A stretch of 64,000 nt of DNA from assembly GCF_005860775.1 (NCBI RefSeq), contig NZ_VCHQ01000011.1:178528-242527 (forward strand). The letters run 5' to 3'. The notes under the pieces are model-generated. The model did no database searches. It saw only the letters and a program-made list of their open reading frames with translations, and was not told the DNA's origin. Both the position numbers and the translations under genes were made by a program. Below, one piece after another: positions 54,207-62,320 of this stretch. Every line of letters starts with the position of its first letter. Position 1 is the stretch's first letter. The DNA is from Klebsiella indica (lineage in GTDB: Bacteria > Pseudomonadota > Gammaproteobacteria > Enterobacterales > Enterobacteriaceae).

Positions 54207-54605
54207 ATGCCGGTTATCGTCGATGGCAAACTCTGTTTTTATGCCGATTCCGCCCCGCGACGGCTGATGGATCTTTTTTCCGTAAAATGGTCTTCCATGG
54301 TGCTGCACGCCCTGTGGCACTGGCCGAATCATCGCTGCCGCACCGCTGAACTACAGCGCAGCCTGCAGGGCATTTCCAAAAAGATGCTGATCCAGACTCT
54401 GCGCGAACTGGAGATGCGCGGGCTGATTAGCCGCCATGTATATCCTGTCGTGCCGCCAAAAGTGGAATATGAGCTGACCGGTTTGGGCAAAACCTTCGCC
54501 TGGCCCATCGAGCAGATGTATCAGTGGGGGCTGGAAAACCAGGCCGCGCTTGATGCGATGGAAGAACATTACCGGGCAGCGATGGAGAACGGCACCTCGT
54601 CCTGA
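54207..54605 (+). CDS. HxlR-family transcriptional regulator
   Basis: 132-residue winged-helix protein. The HxlR core runs from about 20 to 105: KWSSMVLHALW, ISKKMLIQTLRELEMRGLISR and VEYELTGLGK. HxlR proteins usually repress a divergent gene and respond to aldehydes or thiol stress. The divergent partner here is the alcohol dehydrogenase, so the two form a self-contained pair within the mtn cluster. A single Cys near residue 9 might sense electrophiles; that is speculation. Confidence 0.92.
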   Translation: MPVIVDGKLCFYADSAPRRLMDLFSVKWSSMVLHALWHWPNHRCRTAELQRSLQGISKKMLIQTLRELEMRGLISRHVYPVVPPKVEYELTGLGKTFAWPIEQMYQWGLENQAALDAMEEHYRAAMENGTSS

Positions 54606-54780
54606 AAACACGCTCATCTGCGGCTCTCGCCGGGCGATAAGGCGCCTGATGCGGGTCTGAACGGAACGGGCGGCTAATCAAAACCGACGAAGACAAAACC
54701 GGGTTCTGTTGCAGATTGCTGACAACGCCTTCTTCTGAAATTGCCCGGCGTCGCGTTTAGCCGCTTTACTGTTATCAATT

Positions 54781-54811
54781 GCGGCTGTCGATAACCCCGA
54801 ACGACAGCCGC
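54781..54811. repeat. Stem-loop after mtnA
   Basis: Perfect 10-bp arms GCGGCTGTCG / CGACAGCCGC with an 11-nt loop, 20 bp past the mtnA stop. No T tract. A REP-like segment (GCCGGGCGATAAGGCGCCT) lies at about 54629-54647. Confidence 0.6.
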
Positions 54812-54830
54812 TTCACGCTTTAATCCCTTC

Positions 54831-55859
54831 TCAGGCTCTTTCTGGCGCGAACGCCCCGGCCGCCACCTGCTGCGGGGTCACCACGCCGCTATCCAGCACC
54901 CAGCCGCTAATCAGCGTCGCAGGCGTGACGTCAAATGCCGGATTGTAGACTTCGGCCTCTTTCGGCGCCCACTGAACCGCGCCGAAACTGCCGGCGACGC
55001 CGGTGACTTCCGCTGCCGCTCGCTGTTCAATGGGAATGGCAGCGCCGTTCGGACAATGGCGATCAAGGGTGGTCTGCGGCGCAGCGACGTAAAACGGGAT
55101 CTGGTGATACTTTGCCAGTACCGCCAGCGAATAGGTGCCGATTTTATTCGCCACATCACCATTGGCGGCGATACGGTCAGCACCGACCCACACCGCGTCA
55201 ACCTCTCCCCGAGCCATCAGGCTGGCAGCCATCGAATCGGTAATCAGCCGATACGGTACGCCCAGTTCCCCCAGTTCCCAGGCAGTCAGCCGCCCGCCCT
55301 GTAACAGAGGCCGGGTTTCATCCACCCACACGTTCGCCACTTTCCCCTGCTGATGCGCCAGCGCTATCACCCCCAGCGCGGTCCCCACTCCCGCCGTCGC
55401 CAGACCGCCGGTATTGCAGTGGGTTAACAGGCGGCTGCCCGGTGTCACCAGCGCGCTACCCGCCTCCGCAATGCGGGCGCAAAGTTGTTTATCTTCCTCG
55501 ATCAGGCGCAGCGCTTCCACTTCCAGCGCCTGAGGATAGTTATCTTCCGCCAGCGTCAGCTTCATGCGGTCAAGATTATTCATCAGGTTCACCGCCGTCG
55601 GACGCGCGGCGCGCAGCGTCTCCAGCGCCCCGGACAGCTCGTCGCGGCTCAGCCCACGCTGAGCCAGCAGCGCCAGCAGCAGGCTGGCGGAGAGGCCAAT
55701 CAGCGGCGCGCCGCGCACCCGCAGCGCAAGAATGTGATCCACCAGAAGGGGAACGCTATCCGCCGCCAGCCAGCGCTTTTCCTGCGGCAGGGCCTGCTGG
55801 TCAAGAATAAACAACTGATTTTCGCTCACCCGCAGGCTGGTGGTCTGTAGTCTCTGCAT
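54831..55859 (-). CDS. mtnA: Methylthioribose-1-phosphate isomerase
   Basis: Converts methylthioribose-1-phosphate to methylthioribulose-1-phosphate; related to eIF2B-alpha. 342 residues. The catalytic Cys is in [10 protein letters not shown] (near 160) and the Asp in [18 protein letters not shown] (near 240). Divergent from mtnK across a met-box pair, so substrate and product enzymes share a control region. Confidence 0.96.
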   Translation of the reverse strand: MQRLQTTSLRVSENQLFILDQQALPQEKRWLAADSVPLLVDHILALRVRGAPLIGLSASLLLALLAQRGLSRDELSGALETLRAARPTAVNLMNNLDRMKLTLAEDNYPQALEVEALRLIEEDKQLCARIAEAGSALVTPGSRLLTHCNTGGLATAGVGTALGVIALAHQQGKVANVWVDETRPLLQGGRLTAWELGELGVPYRLITDSMAASLMARGEVDAVWVGADRIAANGDVANKIGTYSLAVLAKYHQIPFYVAAPQTTLDRHCPNGAAIPIEQRAAAEVTGVAGSFGAVQWAPKEAEVYNPAFDVTPATLISGWVLDSGVVTPQQVAAGAFAPERA

Positions 55860-55911
55860 TTAGTTAAATCCCTGTTGCGTTGTTGTATCACATTGTGTCA
55901 GGATGGAATCC

Positions 55912-55927
55912 AGAAGTATAGACGTCT
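55912..55927. promoter_or_regulatory. Tandem MetJ boxes, mtnA/mtnK
   Basis: AGAAGTAT-AGACGTCT: the second 8-mer is the perfect met-box consensus, the first matches 6 of 8. It is 53 bp from the mtnA start and 34 bp from mtnK. Confidence 0.8.
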
Positions 55928-55961
55928 GAATGGCTTAATCAGAATTTTGAGGATCGAGGTA

Positions 55962-57161
55962 ATGTCGCAATACCATACTTTCACAGCCAGCGATGCGGTG
56001 GCTTACGCACAACAATTTGGCGGACTCGAGAACCCGTCAGAACTGGTGTCCGCACAGGAAGTGGGCGACGGCAACCTTAACCTGGTGTTTAAAATTTTTG
56101 ATACGCAGGGCGTTAGCCGGATTATTGTTAAGCAGGCCCTGCCCTACGTGCGCTGCGTGGGGGAATCCTGGCCGCTGACCCTCGACCGCGCCCGTCTTGA
56201 GGCGCAAACCCTGGTAGCCCACTATCAGCACTGCCCGCAGCACACGGTGCACATTGTGCATTTTGATCCCGAACTGGCGGTCATGGTGATGGAAGATCTC
56301 TCCGATCACCGCATCTGGCGCGGTGAGTTGATTAACAACGTGTACTACCCGCTCGCCGCCAGCCAACTGGGAGAATATCTGGCCCGGGTGTTGTTCCATA
56401 CCAGCGACTTTTATCTGCATCCGCATCAGAAAAAAGCCCTGGTGGCGCAATTTATCAATCCGGAAATGTGCGAAATCACCGAAGACCTGTTCTTTAACGA
56501 CCCGTATCAGGTTCACGAGCGCAATAACTATCCGTCCGCGCTGGAAGCCGACGTTGCCGCCCTGCGTGATGACGCGCAGCTCAAACTGGCCGTTGCCGCG
56601 CTGAAGCACCGTTTCTTCTCCCATGCCGAAGCGCTGCTGCACGGCGATATTCACAGCGGCTCGATTTTCGTCGCCGAGGGCAGCTTTAAAGCTATCGACG
56701 CCGAGTTCGGTTATTTCGGCCCCATGGGCTTCGATATCGGCACCGCCATCGGCAATCTGCTGCTCAATTATTGCGGTCTGCCGGGGCATCTGGGCATTCG
56801 CGATGCCGCCGCCGCCCGCGAACAGCGCCTCAGCGATATTCAGCAATTCTGGAATACCTTCGCCGAACGTTTCCAGGCGCTGGCGGCGGAGAAAACCCAC
56901 GACGCAGCGCTGGCTTATCCCGGCTATGCCTCCGCGTTTCTGAAAAACGTGTGGGCCGATGCGATTGGCTTCTGCGGAACCGAGCTGATTCGCCGCAGCG
57001 TCGGGCTGTCCCACGTTGCCGATATCGACACGATTCAGGACGAAGCCATGCGCCACGAATGTCTGCGCCACGCCATCGCCCTGGGTAAAACGCTGATTGT
57101 GATTGCCGGGCGAATCGACAGTGTCGAAGAGCTGATCGCCCGCATTCGTCAGCACGGTTGA
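55962..57161 (+). CDS. mtnK: 5-Methylthioribose kinase
   Basis: Phosphorylates 5-methylthioribose (from MTA via MTA nucleosidase, or imported) at O1. ATG 55962 gives 399 residues, the known Klebsiella length. The protein-kinase-like fold shows the nucleotide loop [11 protein letters not shown], catalytic [11 protein letters not shown] (near 233) and metal motif [13 protein letters not shown]. It commits the sugar to MtnA. Confidence 0.97.
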   Translation: MSQYHTFTASDAVAYAQQFGGLENPSELVSAQEVGDGNLNLVFKIFDTQGVSRIIVKQALPYVRCVGESWPLTLDRARLEAQTLVAHYQHCPQHTVHIVHFDPELAVMVMEDLSDHRIWRGELINNVYYPLAASQLGEYLARVLFHTSDFYLHPHQKKALVAQFINPEMCEITEDLFFNDPYQVHERNNYPSALEADVAALRDDAQLKLAVAALKHRFFSHAEALLHGDIHSGSIFVAEGSFKAIDAEFGYFGPMGFDIGTAIGNLLLNYCGLPGHLGIRDAAAAREQRLSDIQQFWNTFAERFQALAAEKTHDAALAYPGYASAFLKNVWADAIGFCGTELIRRSVGLSHVADIDTIQDEAMRHECLRHAIALGKTLIVIAGRIDSVEELIARIRQHG

Positions 57162-57170
57162 CGCGTTATC

Positions 57171-57248
57171 TGCCGGGCGGCGCCTGACGCCTTGCCCGGC
57201 CTACAGTCCGGGCGTTTACCCGCCCGGTAATCACTGCGCCGCCCGGCA
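57171..57248. repeat. REP/BIME element
   Basis: TGCCGGGCGGCGC (57171-57183) and its exact inverse GCGCCGCCCGGCA (57236-57248) flank two further REP-like GC palindromes. It sits between the convergent mtnK and LVIVD-repeat genes, the usual place for a bacterial interspersed mosaic element. Confidence 0.85.
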
Positions 57249-57253
57249 AAAAG

Positions 57254-58495
57254 CTACCCCAGATACTCAATCACCGACAGTCCGCCATTATAGTCGGTGC
57301 TGTAGATAATCCCCTGCGCATCGACAAACACGTCGCAGGACTGGATCACCCGCGGACGCCCGGGGCGGGTATCCATCATTTTCGCTGGCGCGGCGGGCAC
57401 CAGCGCCCCGGTTTCCACCGGTCGATAAGGATTGGAAATATCGTAAGCACGCACTCCCGCATTCTGGTAAGTGGCAAAAATCAGCGTTGAGCTAATAAAG
57501 CTGCCAGGGCGGTTCTCATGCAGATTATGCGGGCCGAAATGCGCCCCTTTCGCCACATAGTCCGTCTCATCCGGCTGCGGGAAGGTGGAGATACTCACCG
57601 GGTTCGCCGGGTCGCGAATATCAAACAACCAGATCAGTTTCTCGCCGTCCTGCTGGTTATCCAGCACCGCCTCATCAAGCACCACCAGCAGATCCCGGTC
57701 CGGCAGCGGCAACGCGGTGTGCGTGCCGCCGCCAAACGGCGGGCTCCAGTTACGGTGACTAATCAGCTTCGGCTGAGTGCGATCTTTAATATCAAGCAGC
57801 GTCAGACCGCCATCGCGCCAGCTACCGTAGGCGGTATCCCCGGCGATAATCGCGTGGTGCAGCGCGTAGCGCTTACCTTCCGGCCACTGCGGGGTTTCGC
57901 CCGCCGCCTGATTCATTCCCGGCAGCCACCAGCGTCCGGCGACTTCCGGCTTGCGTGGGTCGGCCAGATCGATAGTCAGGAAGATGTAGTCGCTAAAACC
58001 GTCGATCAGCGCGGAAACGTAGGCCCAGCGTCCGCCGACGTACCAGATCCGATGAATACCGATCCCGTTCAGCGACAGAAAGCTGATTTCGCGCGGTGTA
58101 TCCGGGGTCGAAATATCAAAAATCCGCAGCCCGGCGCTCCAGCCCCGATCCTGTACATCGCTGACCGTCTCGCCCACCGAGCGGGTGTAGTAAACCTTCT
58201 CATCGGCAAAGCGCGTATCGGCAAAAAGATCCCTTGCGTTGATCACCAGCAGTAGATCGTCGTGCGCCTGTAAATGGACGTTCCAGGTACCCGGCGGCGC
58301 GGCGATATAATTGACCGTGCGCGGATTTTTAGGATCGCGCACGTCCACCACTGAAAACCCCTGCGACACCATATGGCCAATATAGGCAAAGCCACGGTGC
58401 ACCATCAACTGAACGCCGTCCGGACGTCCCCCCTGATCGCTGTGCCCAATCAGCCGCATATTACGGCTATATTCGGGACGTGGTAATTCAGTCAC
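57254..58495 (-). CDS. LVIVD-repeat beta-propeller protein
   Basis: 413 residues without signal peptide or membrane segment. Repeated units of the LVIVD type, each with a -D-(I/V)-(R/S/K)-D/T-P-x-x-P- turn, are visible: VVDVRDPKNPR, IFDISTPDTPR, TIDLADPRKPE, LLDIKDRTQPK, LFDIRDPANPV and YDISNPYRPV. This suggests a six- to seven-bladed propeller; His-rich LHHA, GGTHTA and HFGPHNLHE could bind metal. It is last in the ABC-transporter operon, after a REP element. Function unknown; a binding or enzymatic role linked to the imported sugar is inference. Cytoplasmic location is predicted from the lack of a signal. Confidence 0.88.
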   Translation of the reverse strand: MTELPRPEYSRNMRLIGHSDQGGRPDGVQLMVHRGFAYIGHMVSQGFSVVDVRDPKNPRTVNYIAAPPGTWNVHLQAHDDLLLVINARDLFADTRFADEKVYYTRSVGETVSDVQDRGWSAGLRIFDISTPDTPREISFLSLNGIGIHRIWYVGGRWAYVSALIDGFSDYIFLTIDLADPRKPEVAGRWWLPGMNQAAGETPQWPEGKRYALHHAIIAGDTAYGSWRDGGLTLLDIKDRTQPKLISHRNWSPPFGGGTHTALPLPDRDLLVVLDEAVLDNQQDGEKLIWLFDIRDPANPVSISTFPQPDETDYVAKGAHFGPHNLHENRPGSFISSTLIFATYQNAGVRAYDISNPYRPVETGALVPAAPAKMMDTRPGRPRVIQSCDVFVDAQGIIYSTDYNGGLSVIEYLG

Positions 58496-58508
58496 CTTAA
58501 GCTCCTTT

Positions 58509-58577
58509 TGCCGGATGGCGGCTGCGCCTTATCCGGCCGACAATATCACTGGCCCGGTAAGCGCAGCGCCTGCGGGA
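58509..58577. repeat. REP-like element
   Basis: Starts TGCCGGATGGCGGCTGCGCC and continues TTATCCGGCC; a second GC palindrome (GGCCCGGTAAGCGCAGCGCC) follows. It fills the gap between the binding-protein and LVIVD genes and could lower expression of the latter or stabilise the former's mRNA. Confidence 0.8.
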
Positions 58578-59642
58578 TTACTTGTTTTTTGCTTCCAGCG
58601 TAGCAAACCACGGGGCGACAAAATCTTCAGTCTGGCCCCAGCCCGGAATAATTTTCCCCAGCGAGGCGACGTTGACCGCCCCAGGTTGCGCCGCCAGCAG
58701 CGCCTGCGGAATCGCCGCCGCTTTAAAGTCGTAGGTCGCCGGGGTCACTTCACCGGCAATCTTATTGGCGATCAGGCGCACGTTAGTGGCGCCGATAAGC
58801 TTCGGATCCACCGCCACGCTCACTTTCCACGGGCTGCCGGGTTCGCGCATCAGTTGCAGATCCTGGTTGGAAATATCAATGCTGTAGAGTTTGATCTCAG
58901 TGCGACCATTCTCTTTCAGCGCCTTATAAGCGCCCTGGCTGAAAGCATCCCAGGTTCCCCAGATGGCATCAATTTTGCCTTTCGGGTATTTGGCTAAGAT
59001 CGCGCCGACTTTGTTGGCGGTATCGCCCTGCACATCGGAAGAGACGGCGCCGATGGATTCCAGCTCCTTAATGCCGGGATTTTGTTTAAGCAGCGTCTGA
59101 TAAGCGGCCTGACGACGCTCCATCGGCGGGAAACCTGCGACCCACAGTTTGATGATATTGGCTTTGCCGTGGAAATCTTTCACCAGTTGGCCAAACGAGA
59201 GTTCCGTCAGGGAAGCATCATCCTGCTGAGTCACGGTCACGCCAGGGATCTCGCCATTGATCGCAGTATCAAAGACCGATACTTTAATCCCGGCATCCAC
59301 GGCTTTTTTCACCAGCGCGGTAGCATAGGGATCGCGTGCCTGAGAAAGAATAATGCCGTCATATTTCTGGCTGATGGCCTGGTTTACGAAATCCTGAAAT
59401 TTGGCATCATCGCCATTGCTGAGGAAGGTGCTGATTTTAAAACCGAGCTTTTTCCCCTCCTGAATCGCTCCGGCGACAAACTGAGTGGTGTTATCGTCGG
59501 AACCGAGGTTACGGATCACCGCAATACGAATCGGGCCGTGATGTTCGGCAATCGCCGCCGGAACTGGCGCTGGCGTTTCAGCAAAGGCCGCCGCAGAATT
59601 AAACAACCCTAATGCGATGAGTGAAAGCGTTATCTTTTTCAT
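58578..59642 (-). CDS. Sugar ABC transporter substrate-binding protein
   Basis: Periplasmic binding protein of the ribose/LacI type (Peripla_BP_4), 354 residues. The signal peptide MKKITLSLIALGLFNSAAAFA is cut near residue 21. The chain then has the two-domain pattern (IRIAVIRNLGSDDNT, DGIILSQARDPYA, VSVFDTAIN). Its context (mtn genes and a met-box-like promoter) points to 5-methylthioribose or a related methylthio-sugar as ligand; this is inferred, not shown. Confidence 0.9.
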   Translation of the reverse strand: MKKITLSLIALGLFNSAAAFAETPAPVPAAIAEHHGPIRIAVIRNLGSDDNTTQFVAGAIQEGKKLGFKISTFLSNGDDAKFQDFVNQAISQKYDGIILSQARDPYATALVKKAVDAGIKVSVFDTAINGEIPGVTVTQQDDASLTELSFGQLVKDFHGKANIIKLWVAGFPPMERRQAAYQTLLKQNPGIKELESIGAVSSDVQGDTANKVGAILAKYPKGKIDAIWGTWDAFSQGAYKALKENGRTEIKLYSIDISNQDLQLMREPGSPWKVSVAVDPKLIGATNVRLIANKIAGEVTPATYDFKAAAIPQALLAAQPGAVNVASLGKIIPGWGQTEDFVAPWFATLEAKNK

Positions 59643-59662
59643 AGTGTTTGCCCTGTAAAATG

Positions 59663-60661
59663 TTAGGTGCGGCGCTGAAAATAGGTCAGTGCAAGCGCGC
59701 CAGCCAGCACCAGCCCTTTAATAATGTCCATTGCGTAATACGGCACCGAGAGCATCACCAGGCCATTGGAGAGCACGCCCAAAATCACCGCGCCTACCAG
59801 CGTCCCGAGGGCGTTCGGCTTACCGCTACCGGCCAGCGAGAAGCCGATCCATGCCGCCGCCACCGCATCCATCAGGTAGCCGCTACCGGCGTTGACCTGC
59901 GATGATCCAATGCGCGAGGCCAGAAGAATGCCGCCGAGCCCGGCCAGCAGAGACGCGATCACATAAGCCGCCACTTTGTAACGGGTGATCCGCAGGCCGG
60001 AGAGACGCGCCGCTTCCGGGTTGCCGCCAATGGCGTACATCCGCCGCCCGTGGGTAGTGAAAGAGAGCGCTAGCTGGGCGATGACGGTCACCACCAGCAT
60101 AATGATGACAATCGTCGGCACCTGTCCCAGCAAACCGAACGCGGCTGGAATAGTGCCCTCTGCCATATCCCCGCTCGGCAGTACCATGTTTTCGGTGATC
60201 GACCCGCCATAGCTATAGGTCATCGCCACGCCCTGAATCACGAACAGACTGGCAAGCGTCGCCAGCATGTCGGGAATACGCAGGATCACAATCAGAAACG
60301 CGTTAAACAGCCCCACAAGAGTACAGAGTGCCAGGGTGACAACAATTGCCTCGGTGGCGCCAAAGCCGTGCCAGACAAAGAGTGAGATGACCAGCGCATT
60401 AGCCAGCGAGGCGGTTGAGCCCACCGAAAGATCAAAACCGCCGACCGTCAGCGAGATCGACACGCCGATGGCAATCACCGTCACAATAGCAATGGAGCGC
60501 AGGATATTGATAATGTTAAACGGGTCAAGGAAGTTGTCCGATGCCAGGCCAAAAACGGCAATCAGCAACACCACGGTCAGCAGCATGCCCCATTTGTAGA
60601 GAAAATCGAAAAATCGCTGACGGCCTGATACCGCCGCGTTAACTGTCAGGGCCTTGCTCAC
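59663..60661 (-). CDS. Sugar ABC transporter permease
   Basis: 332-residue inner-membrane permease of the RbsC/BPD_transp_2 family with about eight to ten hydrophobic segments. The family stretch TVGGFDLSVGSTASLANALV and the loop GGNPEAARLSGLRITRYK are visible. Its start overlaps the ATPase stop by four bases (ATGA on the minus strand), and the binding-protein gene follows after 20 bp. One permease gene suggests a homodimer channel. Confidence 0.93.
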   Translation of the reverse strand: MSKALTVNAAVSGRQRFFDFLYKWGMLLTVVLLIAVFGLASDNFLDPFNIINILRSIAIVTVIAIGVSISLTVGGFDLSVGSTASLANALVISLFVWHGFGATEAIVVTLALCTLVGLFNAFLIVILRIPDMLATLASLFVIQGVAMTYSYGGSITENMVLPSGDMAEGTIPAAFGLLGQVPTIVIIMLVVTVIAQLALSFTTHGRRMYAIGGNPEAARLSGLRITRYKVAAYVIASLLAGLGGILLASRIGSSQVNAGSGYLMDAVAAAWIGFSLAGSGKPNALGTLVGAVILGVLSNGLVMLSVPYYAMDIIKGLVLAGALALTYFQRRT

Positions 60662-62160
60662 GCTGCTGCTCCTCCGGTGGAGTAATAAAGAATGTTCTCT
60701 TCCCGGGCCTCATCGCCCGGAATTTCTGCAACGATGCGCCCGTCCCACAGCACGCAGATGCGATCGCACAGGCCAACCAGTTCGGCGAATTCGCCCGAGG
60801 CGTAAATCACCCCTTTGCCTTCCCGCGCCAGACCATCAATCAGATTGAACAAATCCGTTTTCGCTTTCACATCAACGCCTTTGGTCGGCTCATCGAAAAT
60901 CAGCACATTGGCGTTGCCGCGCAGCCATTTGCCGATCGCCACTTTCTGCTGATTGCCGCCGGAGAGACGTCGCAGGGTCTGCGCCGGTCCGGAAGTGCGG
61001 ATCCCCACGCGGGCGATCACCTCTTCCGCCCAGCGCCAGGCCTGACGATGACCAAACAGGCTCCAGCGGGAGAAGCTGTTATCGGCGCTGACCGCCAGAT
61101 TCATCGCCACCGGCTCTTCGATAAAGATCCCCTCTTTGCGCCGCTCTTCCGGCACCAGCGCCAGGCCGCGAGCCACCGAATCCGCTGGATCGCGCGGTCG
61201 CCACGGCTGGTTATTGAGTTCCCCGCGCGTCAGGCGACATTTGCTGGCGCCAAACAGCGCCTTACACAGTTCGGTTTTCCCGGCGCCCGCCAGCCCGGCA
61301 ATGCCGAGAATTTCCCCTTTACGCAGACGCAGCGAGATCCCCTGTAGCAGCTTTTCGTCATGCAGACCGTCGATCTGCAACAGCACCTCATCGCTATGCG
61401 GGGGACGCTTCGGCGGGAAGATATCGCGGAGTTCATGGCCGAGCATCTTCTCGACGATCTGTTCGCCGCTCAGTTCAGCCATCGGCCCGCTCTCAACCAG
61501 GCAACCATCGCGCAACACCGTCAGGGTGTCGCAAATCGCTTTTAACTCATGAATGCGGTGTGAGATAAACACCACGCCAATACCCTGCTGCTGCAGGCGG
61601 CGAACCACCGCAAACAGGCGCTCGCTTTCGTTTTGGTCCAGCGGCGCAGTAGGCTCGTCAAGAATCAGAAAGCGGCAATGGTGAGACAAGGCGCGGGCCA
61701 GCAGGATTTGCTGTTTTTCCGCCAGCGAACAGCTCTCGATTGAACGCCGCACGTCAAGGGTGACGTCAAGTTGAGTCAGCGCCTCGCGCGCCAGCTGGCG
61801 CAGTCGCCCCCAGCGAAAGGCGATACCCGGCTCCGCCAGCCGGTCGAGCATAATGTTTTCCGCAATGCTCAGACCTGGCACCAGCGCAACATCGACCTCC
61901 TGCTGCACCAGATGAATGCCGAGCTGTTTGGCATCGCGCGGCGAACGAATGCTTACCGGATGATTGTTGATAATCACCTCACCTTCATAGTGGGCGTGCG
62001 TACCACATAGCACCGCCATCAGCGTGGATTTACCCGCGCCGTTGGCTCCGGTCAGCGCATGTACTGAACCGCCCTTCAGCGTGAAAGAGACGTTACTCAG
62101 CGCCCGAAAGCCGGAAAAAGCCAGGCTAATGTTTTGCATCTCAAGGCGATTGCCGGTCAT
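60658..62160 (-). CDS. Sugar ABC transporter ATPase (tandem domain)
   Basis: 500-residue cytoplasmic ATPase of the RbsA/XylG/MglA type with two ABC domains. Domain 1 has Walker A GANGAGKST (about 38-46), the unusual signature SLAEKQQILLARAL and Walker B FLILDEPTAPLD. Domain 2 has Walker A GLAGAGKTE near 293, signature LSGGNQQKVAIGKWL and Walker B LIFDEPTKGVD. It is first in the four-gene operon and divergent from hcxA across a met-box-like array. Confidence 0.93.
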   Translation of the reverse strand: MTGNRLEMQNISLAFSGFRALSNVSFTLKGGSVHALTGANGAGKSTLMAVLCGTHAHYEGEVIINNHPVSIRSPRDAKQLGIHLVQQEVDVALVPGLSIAENIMLDRLAEPGIAFRWGRLRQLAREALTQLDVTLDVRRSIESCSLAEKQQILLARALSHHCRFLILDEPTAPLDQNESERLFAVVRRLQQQGIGVVFISHRIHELKAICDTLTVLRDGCLVESGPMAELSGEQIVEKMLGHELRDIFPPKRPPHSDEVLLQIDGLHDEKLLQGISLRLRKGEILGIAGLAGAGKTELCKALFGASKCRLTRGELNNQPWRPRDPADSVARGLALVPEERRKEGIFIEEPVAMNLAVSADNSFSRWSLFGHRQAWRWAEEVIARVGIRTSGPAQTLRRLSGGNQQKVAIGKWLRGNANVLIFDEPTKGVDVKAKTDLFNLIDGLAREGKGVIYASGEFAELVGLCDRICVLWDGRIVAEIPGDEAREENILYYSTGGAAA

Positions 62161-62261
62161 CTCCTGTACCCTGTCGATTAATCTTCTGATTTAACGAATT
62201 TTTCATAGCTGCCCTTGACTGACAAATGCATAAAAGGCATAAGATAAAACGAAATATTATT

Positions 62262-62285
62262 AGCCATCCGGATGTCCAGACATAA
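62262..62285. promoter_or_regulatory. MetJ-box-like triple array, ABC operon/hcxA
   Basis: AGCCATCC-GGATGTCC-AGACATAA: each 8-mer matches the met-box consensus AGACGTCT at 5 of 8 positions, in register. It is 101 bp from the ATPase start and 35 bp from hcxA. Arrays of three or more weak boxes are normal for MetJ. It is weaker than the 50780 and 55912 sites. Confidence 0.6.
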
Positions 62286-62320
62286 CATCAGGTTAGCGAA
62301 ACAGAATAAGGACAACATTT

